64,000 nucleotides of DNA from NCBI GenBank assembly GCA_004293165.1, contig RDYL01000005.1, positions 1-64,000 on the forward strand, read 5' to 3'. Origin of the DNA: Flavobacteriia bacterium (GTDB taxonomy: Bacteria; Bacteroidota; Bacteroidia; Flavobacteriales; Flavobacteriaceae). Position numbers and translations under genes: made by a program. Shown here in pieces: positions 24,470 to 33,626 of this stretch (the first letter of the stretch is position 1; each line of letters starts with the position of its first letter). The notes below the pieces were generated by a model that made no database searches, was not told the origin of the DNA, and saw only the letters and a list, made by a program, of their open reading frames with translations.

Positions 24470-27106
24470 ATGAAATCGCAAGACATTCGTAAAGCATACC
24501 TTAATTTTTTTGAATCAAAAGGACATTTAATTGTTCCTTCGGCGCCTATCGTTTTAAAAGATGACCCAACGTTAATGTTTAACAACTCGGGAATGGCTCA
24601 ATTCAAAGAATATTTTTTAGGCAATGGAACTCCAAAAAGCCAAAGAATAGCCGATACGCAAAAATGTCTTCGTGTTTCTGGAAAACACAATGATTTAGAA
24701 GATGTAGGTTTTGATACTTATCACCACACCATGTTTGAAATGCTTGGAAACTGGTCGTTTGGCGATTATTTCAAGAAAGAAGCACTTGATTGGGCTTGGG
24801 AATTTTTAACTGAAGTATTGAAGTTAGACAAAGACCGTTTGTATGTTTCTGTTTTTGAAGGTAATCCAGCAGAAAATGTACCTTTTGACCAAGAAGCGTT
24901 TGATATTTGGAAACAATACGTTTCGGAAGACCGTATCATTTTAGGAAATAAAAAAGATAATTTCTGGGAAATGGGCGACCAAGGTCCTTGTGGTCCTTGC
25001 TCTGAAATTCATATCGACTTGAGAACGGATGCTGAGCGTGCTGCTGTTTCAGGAAGAGATTTAGTCAATGCTGATCATCCACAAGTTGTGGAAATTTGGA
25101 ACAACGTATTCATGGAATTCAACCGTAAAGCCGATGGTTCGTTAGAGAAATTACCAGCACAACACGTAGATACCGGAATGGGATTTGAACGTTTGTGTAT
25201 GGCTATGCAAAACGTAACTTCAAATTATGATACGGATGTTTTCACACCGCTTATTAGCAAAATTGAAGAAATTACAGGATTAAAATATACTTCAAACGAA
25301 GTAAAAAACATATCAGAAGATCAAAACAAAACCAACATTGCAATTCGTGTAATCGTTGACCACGTTCGTGCAGTGGCGTTTGCTATTGCTGATGGACAAT
25401 TACCATCAAATACGGGTGCAGGTTATGTAATTCGTAGAATTTTACGCCGTGCGATTCGTTACGGATTTACATTTTTAGGAACTAAAGAACCTTTCATAAA
25501 TAAATTGGTGGAAGTTTTAGCCAACCAAATGGGCGAATTTTTTCCAGAAATCAAATCGCAACAACAATTGGTTACGAATGTAATTCGCGAAGAAGAAGCA
25601 TCTTTCTTAAGAACTTTAGAACAAGGATTACAATTGTTAGAAAATGTAATGGCTGAGACCTCTGGAAAAGAAGTTTCAGGTGCAAAAGCATTTGAATTGT
25701 ATGATACATTTGGATTCCCAATTGACTTAACAGCCTTAATTCTTCGTGAAAAAGGATACGATTTAGATGAAGCAGGTTTCAATGTAGCAATGCAAGAACA
25801 AAAAGCACGTTCGCGTGCCGCTTCTGAAGTTTCTACTGAAGATTGGAACGTTTTAATCCCAGGAAACGTTGAAACATTCGTAGGTTATGATCAAACAGCA
25901 AATGAAGTAAAAATCACACGCATTCGTAAAGTAGATTCTAAAAAAGACGGTGTTTTGTACCAAATTGTTTTAGATAACACGCCATTTTATCCTGAAGGTG
26001 GTGGACAAGTGGGTGATAAAGGAACGTTAGTTTCAGCCAACGAAACGATTGAGATTATTGACACAAAAAAGGAAAATAATTTAATACTACATTTTGCAAA
26101 ACAACTTCCAGAAAATATAGAAGCTGGATTTGTAGCTAAAGTAAATACCGATTTAAGAATTTCAACTTCTAAAAATCACTCGGCAACGCACTTGATGCAT
26201 TTGGCTTTGAGAACCATTTTAGGAACACATGTCGAACAAAAAGGTTCGTTAGTGAATCCAAATTATTTACGTTTTGACTTTTCGCATTTTTCTAAAGTTA
26301 GCGATGAAGAATTGCGTCAGGTGGAAGCAAGTGTAAATACACAAATTGAAGGACAATTACAATTAGTAGAACATAGAAATATTCCAATTAAAGAAGCATT
26401 AGATAAAGGTGCTATGGCTTTATTTGGTGAAAAATATGGCGATAACGTTCGTATGATTGAATTTGGAAATAGTAAAGAATTATGTGGTGGAATTCACGTG
26501 AAAAACACCGCTGAAATTTGGCATTTCAAAATTATATCTGAAGGAGCAGTTGCCGCTGGAATTCGTCGTATCGAAGCAATTACGGGTGATGCTGTGAAAG
26601 ATTTTTACACTTCGCAAGAGAACACGTTAGCGGAAATCAAAGAAGTATTGAAAAACCCACAAGATGTTTTAAAATCAGTGACTTCATTACAAGATGATAA
26701 TGCGAAGTTGAAAAAACAATTAGAGCAATTAGTAAAAGAAAAAATCGAAGGATTAAAAAATACATTAATTGCCGATTTCCATGAAATCAACGGAATTCAA
26801 TTTTTAGCAAAACAAGTGGATTTATCTATGAGTTCGACTAAAGATTTAGCACAAGCTATTGGGACTTCAAAACCAAATGCGTTTGTGTTTTTAGCTTCAA
26901 TTGAAGATAATGCGCCAAATATTCACTGCTACATTTCTAAAGAATTGGTTGCTGAAAAAGGATTAAACGCAGGAAACGTAATCAGAGAATTAGGAAAATT
27001 CATCGACGGAAATGGTGGTGGACAGCCTTTCTTCGCTTCAGGAAAAGGGAAGAATGTGAGTGGAATTAAGGAAGCGTTAGAGAAAGTGGTTGAGTTTGTG
27101 AAATAG
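24470..27106 (+). CDS. alaS: Alanyl-tRNA synthetase
   Basis: An 878-aa class II synthetase. Motif 1-3 aminoacylation core is at the N-terminus ([56 protein letters not shown]). The editing domain carries the zinc ligands HSATH and CGGIH, and the C-terminal oligomerisation/C-Ala domain ends with [15 protein letters not shown]. The ATG at 24470 is chosen over a TTG two codons upstream. Length is typical. A REP-like sequence begins right after the stop. Confidence 0.97.
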   Translation: MKSQDIRKAYLNFFESKGHLIVPSAPIVLKDDPTLMFNNSGMAQFKEYFLGNGTPKSQRIADTQKCLRVSGKHNDLEDVGFDTYHHTMFEMLGNWSFGDYFKKEALDWAWEFLTEVLKLDKDRLYVSVFEGNPAENVPFDQEAFDIWKQYVSEDRIILGNKKDNFWEMGDQGPCGPCSEIHIDLRTDAERAAVSGRDLVNADHPQVVEIWNNVFMEFNRKADGSLEKLPAQHVDTGMGFERLCMAMQNVTSNYDTDVFTPLISKIEEITGLKYTSNEVKNISEDQNKTNIAIRVIVDHVRAVAFAIADGQLPSNTGAGYVIRRILRRAIRYGFTFLGTKEPFINKLVEVLANQMGEFFPEIKSQQQLVTNVIREEEASFLRTLEQGLQLLENVMAETSGKEVSGAKAFELYDTFGFPIDLTALILREKGYDLDEAGFNVAMQEQKARSRAASEVSTEDWNVLIPGNVETFVGYDQTANEVKITRIRKVDSKKDGVLYQIVLDNTPFYPEGGGQVGDKGTLVSANETIEIIDTKKENNLILHFAKQLPENIEAGFVAKVNTDLRISTSKNHSATHLMHLALRTILGTHVEQKGSLVNPNYLRFDFSHFSKVSDEELRQVEASVNTQIEGQLQLVEHRNIPIKEALDKGAMALFGEKYGDNVRMIEFGNSKELCGGIHVKNTAEIWHFKIISEGAVAAGIRRIEAITGDAVKDFYTSQENTLAEIKEVLKNPQDVLKSVTSLQDDNAKLKKQLEQLVKEKIEGLKNTLIADFHEINGIQFLAKQVDLSMSSTKDLAQAIGTSKPNAFVFLASIEDNAPNIHCYISKELVAEKGLNAGNVIRELGKFIDGNGGGQPFFASGKGKNVSGIKEALEKVVEFVK

Positions 27107-27218
27107 CACGCAAAGGCGCAGAGACGCAGAGTAAAAGCTAAATTATACTATGTGAAAATACGAGTAATAAAAGCAAACTCATTTTAAAGCTCAGCGACCC
27201 TGCGTCTTTGCGAGAAAT
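27107..27218. repeat. REP-like repeat pair upstream of the GxxExxY gene
   Basis: Immediately after alaS, CACGCAAAGGCGCAGAGACG starts an imperfect inverted partner of CTGCGTCTTTGCGAGAAAT (27200-27218). The GCGTCTTTGCGAGA type of sequence is a familiar dispersed repeat in Bacteroidota (from memory). The right copy is repeated exactly at 27619-27637. Confidence 0.7.
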
Positions 27219-27229
27219 AAATCAACAAT

Positions 27230-27607
27230 ATGTCTGAGAACGAAATATCTAAAATCATAGTTGATATCAGTTACAAAATCCACACTCAATTAGGTCCGGG
27301 ATTGTTAAAATCAGTTTATGAAACAATTTTGGATTATGAATTAACTTCTCATGGCTTAAAAGTTGAAAGACAAAAATCATTACCAGTAATTTGGAATGAA
27401 GCTAAAATGGATATTGGTTTTTGAGCAGATTTAATAGTCGAAAATAAAGTACTAATTGAAGTAAAATCAGTTGAGCAAATTGCCTTAGTTCATCCAAAAC
27501 AAGTACTAACCTATTTAAAAATCACAGGATTAAAATTAGGCTTATTAATTAATTTCAACGAACCATTAATAAAAACAGGAATTGTCAGAATAGTAAACAA
27601 CTTATAA
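27230..27607 (+). pseudogene. GxxExxY protein, disrupted by one nonsense codon
   Basis: The frame reads 64 codons with the GPGLLKSVYE family signature (G-x-x-E-x-x-Y type), then an in-frame TGA at 27422-27424, and continues without a shift for 60 codons (DLIVENKVLIEVKS, HPKQVLTYLKITGLKLGLLINF) to TAA. The expected residue at the stop is Arg, so a single C to T change of CGA explains it. The intact family has a PD-(D/E)xK nuclease-like core (here D and EVK after the stop). Its native function is uncertain. The gene is framed by REP-like repeats. Confidence 0.85.
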
Positions 27608-27618
27608 TCTTTGCGACT

Positions 27619-27637
27619 CTGCGTCTTTGCGAGAAAT
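27619..27637. repeat. REP-like repeat downstream of the GxxExxY gene
   Basis: CTGCGTCTTTGCGAGAAAT is an exact 19-bp direct copy of 27200-27218, 419 bases away, so the two bracket the disrupted gene. Confidence 0.8.
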
Positions 27638-28008
27638 TATTGCACTACTGCAATCGCTTCAATTTCAATCAACCATTCTTTTCTTCCTAAACTTTGAATT
27701 CCAACTAAAGTGCTTGCTGGATAATTTTCATTTCCTAGAAAGGTTTTTCGAACTTTTCTAAAAATAGGTAAATCCACTTCAGGATTAAAATTTACGATGT
27801 AAGTGTTCATTTTTACCACATCTTTAAAAGTAGCATTGCAATTTTGAAGTTGCCTTTCTAAATTTTGAAAAGTGGCAATGGTTTGAGCTTGTAAATCTAT
27901 GCCATCCCCTATTTGTCCTGAAATGTAAAGCGTTTTAAAATTTCCTGTTTTTACTACTACTGTTTGAGAAAAACCTTCGTTGGGTTCTATATATTGTTTT
28001 TCAATCAT
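27637..28008 (-). CDS. RidA/YjgF-family protein lacking the catalytic arginine
   Basis: A 123-aa Rid-fold protein (YISGQIGD, QTIATFQNLERQLQ, DVVKMNTYIVNF, IEIEAIAVV). In active imine deaminases the segment NYPAR places an arginine (R105 in RidA) in the site; here the segment is NYPASTLV, so the Arg is replaced by Ser and no neighbour compensates. The family trimeric fold is probably retained, but enamine/imine deaminase activity is doubtful. It therefore belongs with the non-archetypal Rid subfamilies. Its stop overlaps the REP-like repeat. Confidence 0.85.
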   Translation of the reverse strand: MIEKQYIEPNEGFSQTVVVKTGNFKTLYISGQIGDGIDLQAQTIATFQNLERQLQNCNATFKDVVKMNTYIVNFNPEVDLPIFRKVRKTFLGNENYPASTLVGIQSLGRKEWLIEIEAIAVVQ

Positions 28009-28089
28009 TTTTTAACTAATTAAATGCTGAGTAAAAATACTCGTTTTTTGTAAAAAGTAGTTTAAATTTGAAGCCTAAACCTAAATGAT

Positions 28090-29049
28090 TTGCAATTTAC
28101 CACCAAAATAAACGTTAAAGAAAGCTGTTTTCCAATCAATTACGATTCGAAAATCTTGCTAATAGGTTCCTGTTTTGCAGAAAATATGGGGGATAAATTT
28201 CAGTATTTTAAGTTTCAATCTTTTGTAAATCCGTTTGGAATTATTTTTAATCCCGTTTCTTTAGAAAAGTTAATTCGTCGTTCGGTTGAAAATAGAAAAT
28301 TTACCGAAAATGATATTTTCTTTCACAAAGATTTATGGCACTGTTTTGAAGTGCATTCTGAATTATCAAATCCGGACAAAGCAACATTTTTAAATAATTT
28401 AAATTTAATGGTCGAATTGACACATCGACAAATTGAGACAGTAACACATTGCATTATAACCCTAGGAACGTCGTGGGTGTATCGAAACATTGAATCTAAA
28501 CAAATTGTGGCTAATTGTCATAAAGTGCCGCAAAAAGAATTTATAAAAGAATTACTTCCGATTCATCAGATTGAAGAAAGTTTAGAAAGCATCATTTCTT
28601 TAATGGATACGGTTAATCCAAATTGCAAATTTATATTTACTATTTCACCCGTTCGTCACATAAAAGACGGATTTACAGAAAACACATTAAGTAAAGCACA
28701 TTTAATTGCCTCAATACACAAAACAATCAATCATCATACATCACCTATCTCCTATTTTCCTTCTTACGAAATCATGATGGATGAATTACGGGATTATCGT
28801 TTTTATGCAGAAGACATGTTGCATCCCAGCCAAACAGCAATAGACTACATTTGGATTAAATTCTTTGAAAATTATATTTCTGAATCAGAATTTGGACTGA
28901 TGAACGAGATTTGTTCCATTCAAAAAGGATTAAAGCACAGACCGTTTAATCCAAACACAGCAAGTCATCAAAAATTTCTAGTGGATTTAAAAACAAAAAT
29001 GACAACTATTGAAAAAAAGTTGCCATTTATATCTTTTGAAAGTGAATAA
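28090..29049 (+). CDS. GSCFA-domain protein
   Basis: A 319-aa protein with the namesake motif (SKILLIGSCFAENMGDKFQ, about 19-37), followed by NPFGIIFNP and a later SPVRHIKDG block. The GSCFA fold is SGNH/GDSL-hydrolase-like: the Ser of GSC, and ...AEDMLHPSQ as the likely Asp/His pair, near residue 240. The substrate is unknown. It starts at TTG (28090): no in-frame ATG lies upstream, and MQFTTKINV matches family N-termini. A weak -7 box (TAAATTTG, 28063-28070) precedes it. Confidence 0.85.
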   Translation: MQFTTKINVKESCFPINYDSKILLIGSCFAENMGDKFQYFKFQSFVNPFGIIFNPVSLEKLIRRSVENRKFTENDIFFHKDLWHCFEVHSELSNPDKATFLNNLNLMVELTHRQIETVTHCIITLGTSWVYRNIESKQIVANCHKVPQKEFIKELLPIHQIEESLESIISLMDTVNPNCKFIFTISPVRHIKDGFTENTLSKAHLIASIHKTINHHTSPISYFPSYEIMMDELRDYRFYAEDMLHPSQTAIDYIWIKFFENYISESEFGLMNEICSIQKGLKHRPFNPNTASHQKFLVDLKTKMTTIEKKLPFISFESE

Positions 29050-29050
29050 A

Positions 29051-30967
29051 CTAACTATTTAGCATTTCAATTTCTAATTGTACGTTTTCCCAATCTTCTA
29101 ATAATTGTTCTAACTCTTTTTTCTTTTTTTCGTATGCTGCAAAAAAAGTAGCATCTTCTATATGTTTATCAAAATTTGAAGCTAGTGCTTTATCATCTAA
29201 TTGAATATCTTTTTCTAATTGCTGAATTTGACTTTCAATTTTACTCAATCTATTTTGTAATGATTTGGCTTTCTTTTGGTCTTCGTAAGAAATATTTTTA
29301 ACAACTTTATTGCAGCTTGCATTCGAAACCACTTCTTTCTTTTCAATTTCGCGCATATTCATAGCGTTTTTCTGTTCTAAGAAGAAATTAATGTCGCCTA
29401 AATATTCTCTGATTTTCTGATCTTTGAATTCGTACACAATATTAGACATACCTTGCAAGAAATCACGGTCGTGAGACACCAACAACAATGTGCCTTCAAA
29501 TTGCTTTAAAGCGGCTTTTAAAACGTTTTTAGACTTAATATCCAAGTGATTCGTTGGCTCATCCATTACCAAAACGTTTATCGGTTGTAAAAGTAATTTA
29601 CAAAGCGCCAAACGATTTCGTTCACCACCCGAAAGTACCTTTACTTTTTTCTCTACATCATCGCCACGGAACAAAAAAGAACCTAACATATCACGCACTT
29701 TAGAACGATTTGTGTCGGATGCAGCATCTTCCATAGTTTGCAACAACGTAATTTCGCCATCTAAATATTCCGCTTGATTTTGAGCGAAATATCCCAATTG
29801 CACATTATGTCCTAATTTAATAGAACCTTCGTATTCAAATTCGTTTACAATAGCTTTCATAAACGTTGATTTTCCTTGACCATTTTGCCCAACGAAAGCC
29901 ACTTTACTACCACGTTCTACTAAAAGTGAAATATCTTTTAAAATAGTTTTATCACCATAAGCTTTGGTAACATGTTCGGCCTCTACAACAACTCTTCCTG
30001 GAGTTTGCGAAACCGGAAACGAAATATTCATCACCGAATTGTCGTCTTCATCGACTTCAATTCGTTCAACTTTATCTAGTTTTTTAATCAACGATTGCGC
30101 CATTGATGCTTTGGAAGCTTTGGCACGAAACTTTTCAATTAACTTTTCAGTCTCTTCAATTTTTTTAGCCTGATTTTTTTGTGTAGCCAATTGTTTTTCA
30201 CGAATTTCCTGACGTAATATCAAGTATTCAGAATACGGTTTATTAAAATCGTAAGCTTTACCTAAAGAAATCTCAATAGTTCTATTGGTTACGTTATCCA
30301 AAAACATCTTATCATGCGAAACAATAACAACTACGCCTGGAAAATTTCGCAGAAAACCTTCTAACCAAATGATACTTTCAATATCCAAATGATTCGTTGG
30401 CTCATCCAAAAGCAAAATATCGTTTGATTGCAATAATAATTTTGCTAATTCAATACGCATTCTCCAACCACCTGAAAAAGTATCAGTTTGATTATCAAAA
30501 TCTTCTCTTTTAAATCCAAGACCTAGCAGGATTTTTTCGGTATCACCCACATAATTATAACCGCCTAACATTTCATAATGATGTGTAACATCGCTCAATT
30601 CTTCAATTAAATCAGAATACTCTTGACTTTCATAATCAGTTCTAGTCACTAATTGATGATTGATTTCATCGATACGAAATTCGGCACGTTTGATTTCTTC
30701 AAAAGCCTGATACGCTTCTTCTAAAACGGTTCTTCCTTTTACAAAATCAATATCTTGACGAAGAAATCCCATTTTAACTTCTTTTTCAGTTGCAATCTGA
30801 CCAGAATCAGGCGCGAAATCTTTCGCTAAAATTTTCAACATGGTTGATTTTCCAGCGCCGTTTTTACCCACTAGTCCTACTCTATCTCCAGAACCTAATC
30901 TAAAAGTTACTTCTTCAAAAAGATAAGTTCCACCAAATGAAACCGATAAATTATGTATGTTTAGCAT
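29051..30967 (-). CDS. ABC-F family ATPase (translation factor type)
   Basis: A 638-aa soluble protein with two ABC domains and no membrane segment. Walker A is GKNGAGKST in the first domain and GQNGQGKST in the second. Signatures are FSGGWRMR and LSGGERNR. Both domains have LLLDEPTNHLD or VMDEPTNHLD. A linker helix lies between (about 240-310), and the C-terminal coiled coil (about 560-635) is typical of Uup/YheS-like ABC-F proteins that act on stalled ribosomes. Family knowledge, not this sequence, gives the function. It converges with the GSCFA gene with only one base between stops. Confidence 0.93.
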   Translation of the reverse strand: MLNIHNLSVSFGGTYLFEEVTFRLGSGDRVGLVGKNGAGKSTMLKILAKDFAPDSGQIATEKEVKMGFLRQDIDFVKGRTVLEEAYQAFEEIKRAEFRIDEINHQLVTRTDYESQEYSDLIEELSDVTHHYEMLGGYNYVGDTEKILLGLGFKREDFDNQTDTFSGGWRMRIELAKLLLQSNDILLLDEPTNHLDIESIIWLEGFLRNFPGVVVIVSHDKMFLDNVTNRTIEISLGKAYDFNKPYSEYLILRQEIREKQLATQKNQAKKIEETEKLIEKFRAKASKASMAQSLIKKLDKVERIEVDEDDNSVMNISFPVSQTPGRVVVEAEHVTKAYGDKTILKDISLLVERGSKVAFVGQNGQGKSTFMKAIVNEFEYEGSIKLGHNVQLGYFAQNQAEYLDGEITLLQTMEDAASDTNRSKVRDMLGSFLFRGDDVEKKVKVLSGGERNRLALCKLLLQPINVLVMDEPTNHLDIKSKNVLKAALKQFEGTLLLVSHDRDFLQGMSNIVYEFKDQKIREYLGDINFFLEQKNAMNMREIEKKEVVSNASCNKVVKNISYEDQKKAKSLQNRLSKIESQIQQLEKDIQLDDKALASNFDKHIEDATFFAAYEKKKKELEQLLEDWENVQLEIEMLNS

Positions 30968-31086
30968 TTAATTAATTTAAATGTTTGTTGTTTTTGTGTT
31001 TAAACATTACGTTTCTAATAAACTTAAAATTCAACAAACAAATTTATATATGTAATAATTGTTACACATAGAATAGTTAGTTATTG

Positions 31087-31094
31087 TACCTTTG
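31087..31094 (+). promoter_or_regulatory. -7 box of the DUF983 gene (TACCTTTG)
   Basis: TACCTTTG lies 17 bases before the ATG at 31112. A TTG at 31059-31061 is 25 bases upstream, longer than ideal for a -33 element. Confidence 0.5.
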
Positions 31095-31111
31095 TGTAAA
31101 ATATTTTGCAA

Positions 31112-31525
31112 ATGTTAAAAAAAGGATCCATATTAAATAGTATTTTAACAGGAAGTTGTCCAACTTGTCATGAAGAAAGCATGTATTTAGACAAAAATCC
31201 GTATAATGTTATGAATGTTTACAAAATGCATGAAAATTGCAACCATTGCGGAACCAAATATAAAATGGAACCTTCATTTTTTTACGGAGCAATGTATGTA
31301 AGCTATGCTCTTGGAATTGCATTTGGAGTTGCTGCTTTTATAATTACCTATTTTTTTGTTGGAGAAAAAAGTTTAGTCAACAATTTTATTATAATCATTA
31401 TTACATTAATTGTGTTTATGCCGGTAATTATGCGATTATCTCGTAATATTTGGATCAATTTGTTTATGACTTACGACAAGGACTGGAAACAACATAAAGG
31501 AGAAAAGAAAGCTACATTACGATAA
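31112..31525 (+). CDS. DUF983 family protein
   Basis: A 137-aa protein with two CxxC pairs near the N-terminus (CPTC and CNHC, a likely zinc ribbon) and two transmembrane helices (about 60-80 and 88-110). The MEPSFFYGAMYVSYALG segment is characteristic of DUF983. The function is unknown; the family is common in Bacteroidota and alphaproteobacteria. The ATG at 31112 is preferred over an in-frame TTG at 31106. Confidence 0.85.
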   Translation: MLKKGSILNSILTGSCPTCHEESMYLDKNPYNVMNVYKMHENCNHCGTKYKMEPSFFYGAMYVSYALGIAFGVAAFIITYFFVGEKSLVNNFIIIIITLIVFMPVIMRLSRNIWINLFMTYDKDWKQHKGEKKATLR

Positions 31526-31529
31526 ACAA

Positions 31530-31562
31530 AAAAACCGAAATAAATTAGTTTCGGTTTTTTTT
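31530..31562. terminator. Bidirectional terminator
   Basis: AACCGAAA (31533-31540) pairs with TTTCGGTT (31549-31556), with an A-run to the left and T-run to the right. It serves the convergent DUF983 and FAD-oxidoreductase genes. Confidence 0.85.
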
Positions 31563-32597
31563 ATAACATCTTATAATATCAATTTCTTTTTCCAACGGAA
31601 ATTGATTTTCAATGTGTTCAAAAAGCTGATTAGCTAAATACGGACCTAGCATTACTCCGCGTGTACCTAAACCATTTAAAACATGTAATTGCGGATATTT
31701 TGGATGCGTTCCAACAAGAGGTCTTCTATCTTTAACCGTTGGTCTTACACCTGCAAAATGTTGAACAATTTCATAATCGCACGAAATTAACTCATTCAGT
31801 TTTTCAATTAATTCTTGTTTTCCTGCTTCAGTAGGATTATTTGTTTTATCAGACCAATCATACGTTGCGCCAACTTTATATAAATCATTACCAATAGGTA
31901 GCATAAAAACACTTGATTTTATAACAACATCTAATTTTAAATTGGGGGCTTTAATAATAAGTAATTCACCTTTAGTTCCATCCAAAGGCAAATCATTAAA
32001 AAATGGATTAGAGTGTAACCCAAAACCTTCTGCAAAAATGATATGTTTAGCTTTTATGCCTTTGTATTGAACTTCATTTTCTAAAAAATCAATATTATCG
32101 TAATCGAATGGTTCAGAAGAAAAACAATTTAATGATTTTAAATAATTAGTATACGCTTCAATTAAAATTGAAATTTCAAGATAACCCGTATGTTTCACTT
32201 TTCCATAATGAAAAGGAGACAGAATGCTATTATAAGAAGTAGTAACCAATTTGGAATCTAAAAAAGGAGCTAAATTAGGTTTATCAGCAGCTTGGAACCA
32301 ATTATTTTGCTCTTCAACTGAATATAATTTACGAAGAATAGGCAATTCAAAATCAAAAAACACATTTAATTTAGATTGTATATTATGGTACAATGGAAAT
32401 GCAAAATCGATTTGATCTTTGGCTTTCCAAACTTCACTAAATCGTTTTAAAACAACTGGATTATATAATCCTCCAGCAACACGCGAGGAAGGTTGTGAAT
32501 TATTATCAAAAACATAAATTGATTTATTATTTTGCAAAGCTATTTCTGCAAATGAAATTCCGGCTAAGCCATTTCCTACGATTATATAATCTATCAT
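31545..32597 (-). CDS. FAD-dependent oxidoreductase, D-amino-acid-oxidase superfamily
   Basis: A 350-aa flavoprotein. The dinucleotide-binding motif is at the N-terminus (IIVGNGLAGISFAE with D31 ending the second strand), and the C-terminal FAD-contact block is GVRPTVKDRRPLVGTHP followed by NGLGTRGVMLGP. Together these indicate a DAO/ThiO/MnmC-C-like oxidase of an amine substrate that is not evident. It lies after gldN on the same strand but is separated from it by a terminator, so it is likely a separate unit or read-through only. Confidence 0.85.
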   Translation of the reverse strand: MIDYIIVGNGLAGISFAEIALQNNKSIYVFDNNSQPSSRVAGGLYNPVVLKRFSEVWKAKDQIDFAFPLYHNIQSKLNVFFDFELPILRKLYSVEEQNNWFQAADKPNLAPFLDSKLVTTSYNSILSPFHYGKVKHTGYLEISILIEAYTNYLKSLNCFSSEPFDYDNIDFLENEVQYKGIKAKHIIFAEGFGLHSNPFFNDLPLDGTKGELLIIKAPNLKLDVVIKSSVFMLPIGNDLYKVGATYDWSDKTNNPTEAGKQELIEKLNELISCDYEIVQHFAGVRPTVKDRRPLVGTHPKYPQLHVLNGLGTRGVMLGPYLANQLFEHIENQFPLEKEIDIIRCYKKNRN

Positions 32598-32608
32598 GGT
32601 GTAAAATT

Positions 32609-32640
32609 AAAAAACTCTTACCAAATGGTAAGAGTTTTTT
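32609..32640 (-). terminator. Terminator after gldN
   Basis: AAAAACTCTTACC pairs with GGTAAGAGTTTTT around AAAT, bounded by A and T runs. It closes the gldKLMN operon on the minus strand. Confidence 0.85.
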
Positions 32641-32662
32641 AAATGAAATTGGAGAAATACTA

Positions 32663-33586
32663 TTAATAATTCCACATATCTTGTTCAAAGTCACGAATTT
32701 TCTCTTTTACACGATCAGATTCTAACAATTGCATTTGAGCATTTTCTTTCATATAGTCAGCAATTTTACGGTCTCCGTAAACATTCTCTTCCAAGTAAAT
32801 TACTCCACTGAAACGACGTGCATTTAAAATGTGGTCAAATGAAAATGGCATAGCTGAATTTCTATTATTGAATGCAGTAGCTTCATGCAGAATATCTCTT
32901 GTTGAAGGGAAATATACCCAAAACAATTCAACCATTTCAGGGTTTGGATTATCCATTTCATATACATCAGGAACAACTGGACAAATACCTAATAAACGAT
33001 ATTTCAATTCCCCTTGTCTCTTATCAAAATACCAATAACCAACCACCTTGTATGCATCAACATTATATGCCTCAATTTCTGTTTTTCTAATATACTCTTC
33101 AGAAATCTTTTTTGTACCTTTTCTGTAAGCTTCAATATCTTCATTCATTTGCTCACGACCTACATCAGTAGTATCAATTTTGAACAAAGAAGCCTCAATA
33201 TCTTTTAAAGATTTTTTAGATGTAAAATAACTTGAATCATAAACTTCAGTAATTGTACCATCTTTAATACCTTTAACTAAGACATTATAAAGGGGTCTTC
33301 TATCAGGAGATGACATTACATCACCTTCAACAGGGAAATATAAAGGAAAATTAACTCTCTCATCTAAATCAATTATTTCCCAAATACGCTTACCCATTAA
33401 AATATCACGATCATGTACATATCCATAAGGAAGTGGCTTGTCATTATCTGCACTTAATTCTGCCTGAGTCTTTTTACCGATTTGATCAGGTGTCTTAGCG
33501 TTTAATAAGTTTGATTGAGCAAAAGTAGTAGTACTTAAAACTAAAACTAAAATTGCAATACTATTTCTCCAATTCATTTTATTCAT
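32663..33586 (-). CDS. gldN: Type IX secretion/gliding protein GldN
   Basis: A 307-aa periplasmic component of the type IX secretion system. GldN forms the ring with GldK under the outer membrane. A signal peptide (about 1-23, ending TFAQS) is followed by the conserved YVHDRDILMGKRIWEIIDLDERVNFPLY core and the C-terminal YLEENVYGDRKIADYM segment. It is the last of four same-strand genes in the order gldK-gldL-gldM-gldN, the standard order. No second copy (gldO) follows. Confidence 0.95.
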   Translation of the reverse strand: MNKMNWRNSIAILVLVLSTTTFAQSNLLNAKTPDQIGKKTQAELSADNDKPLPYGYVHDRDILMGKRIWEIIDLDERVNFPLYFPVEGDVMSSPDRRPLYNVLVKGIKDGTITEVYDSSYFTSKKSLKDIEASLFKIDTTDVGREQMNEDIEAYRKGTKKISEEYIRKTEIEAYNVDAYKVVGYWYFDKRQGELKYRLLGICPVVPDVYEMDNPNPEMVELFWVYFPSTRDILHEATAFNNRNSAMPFSFDHILNARRFSGVIYLEENVYGDRKIADYMKENAQMQLLESDRVKEKIRDFEQDMWNY

Positions 33587-33626
33587 ATTTTATTTGGTTT
33601 ATATTATAAACTCAAATTTATTTAAA

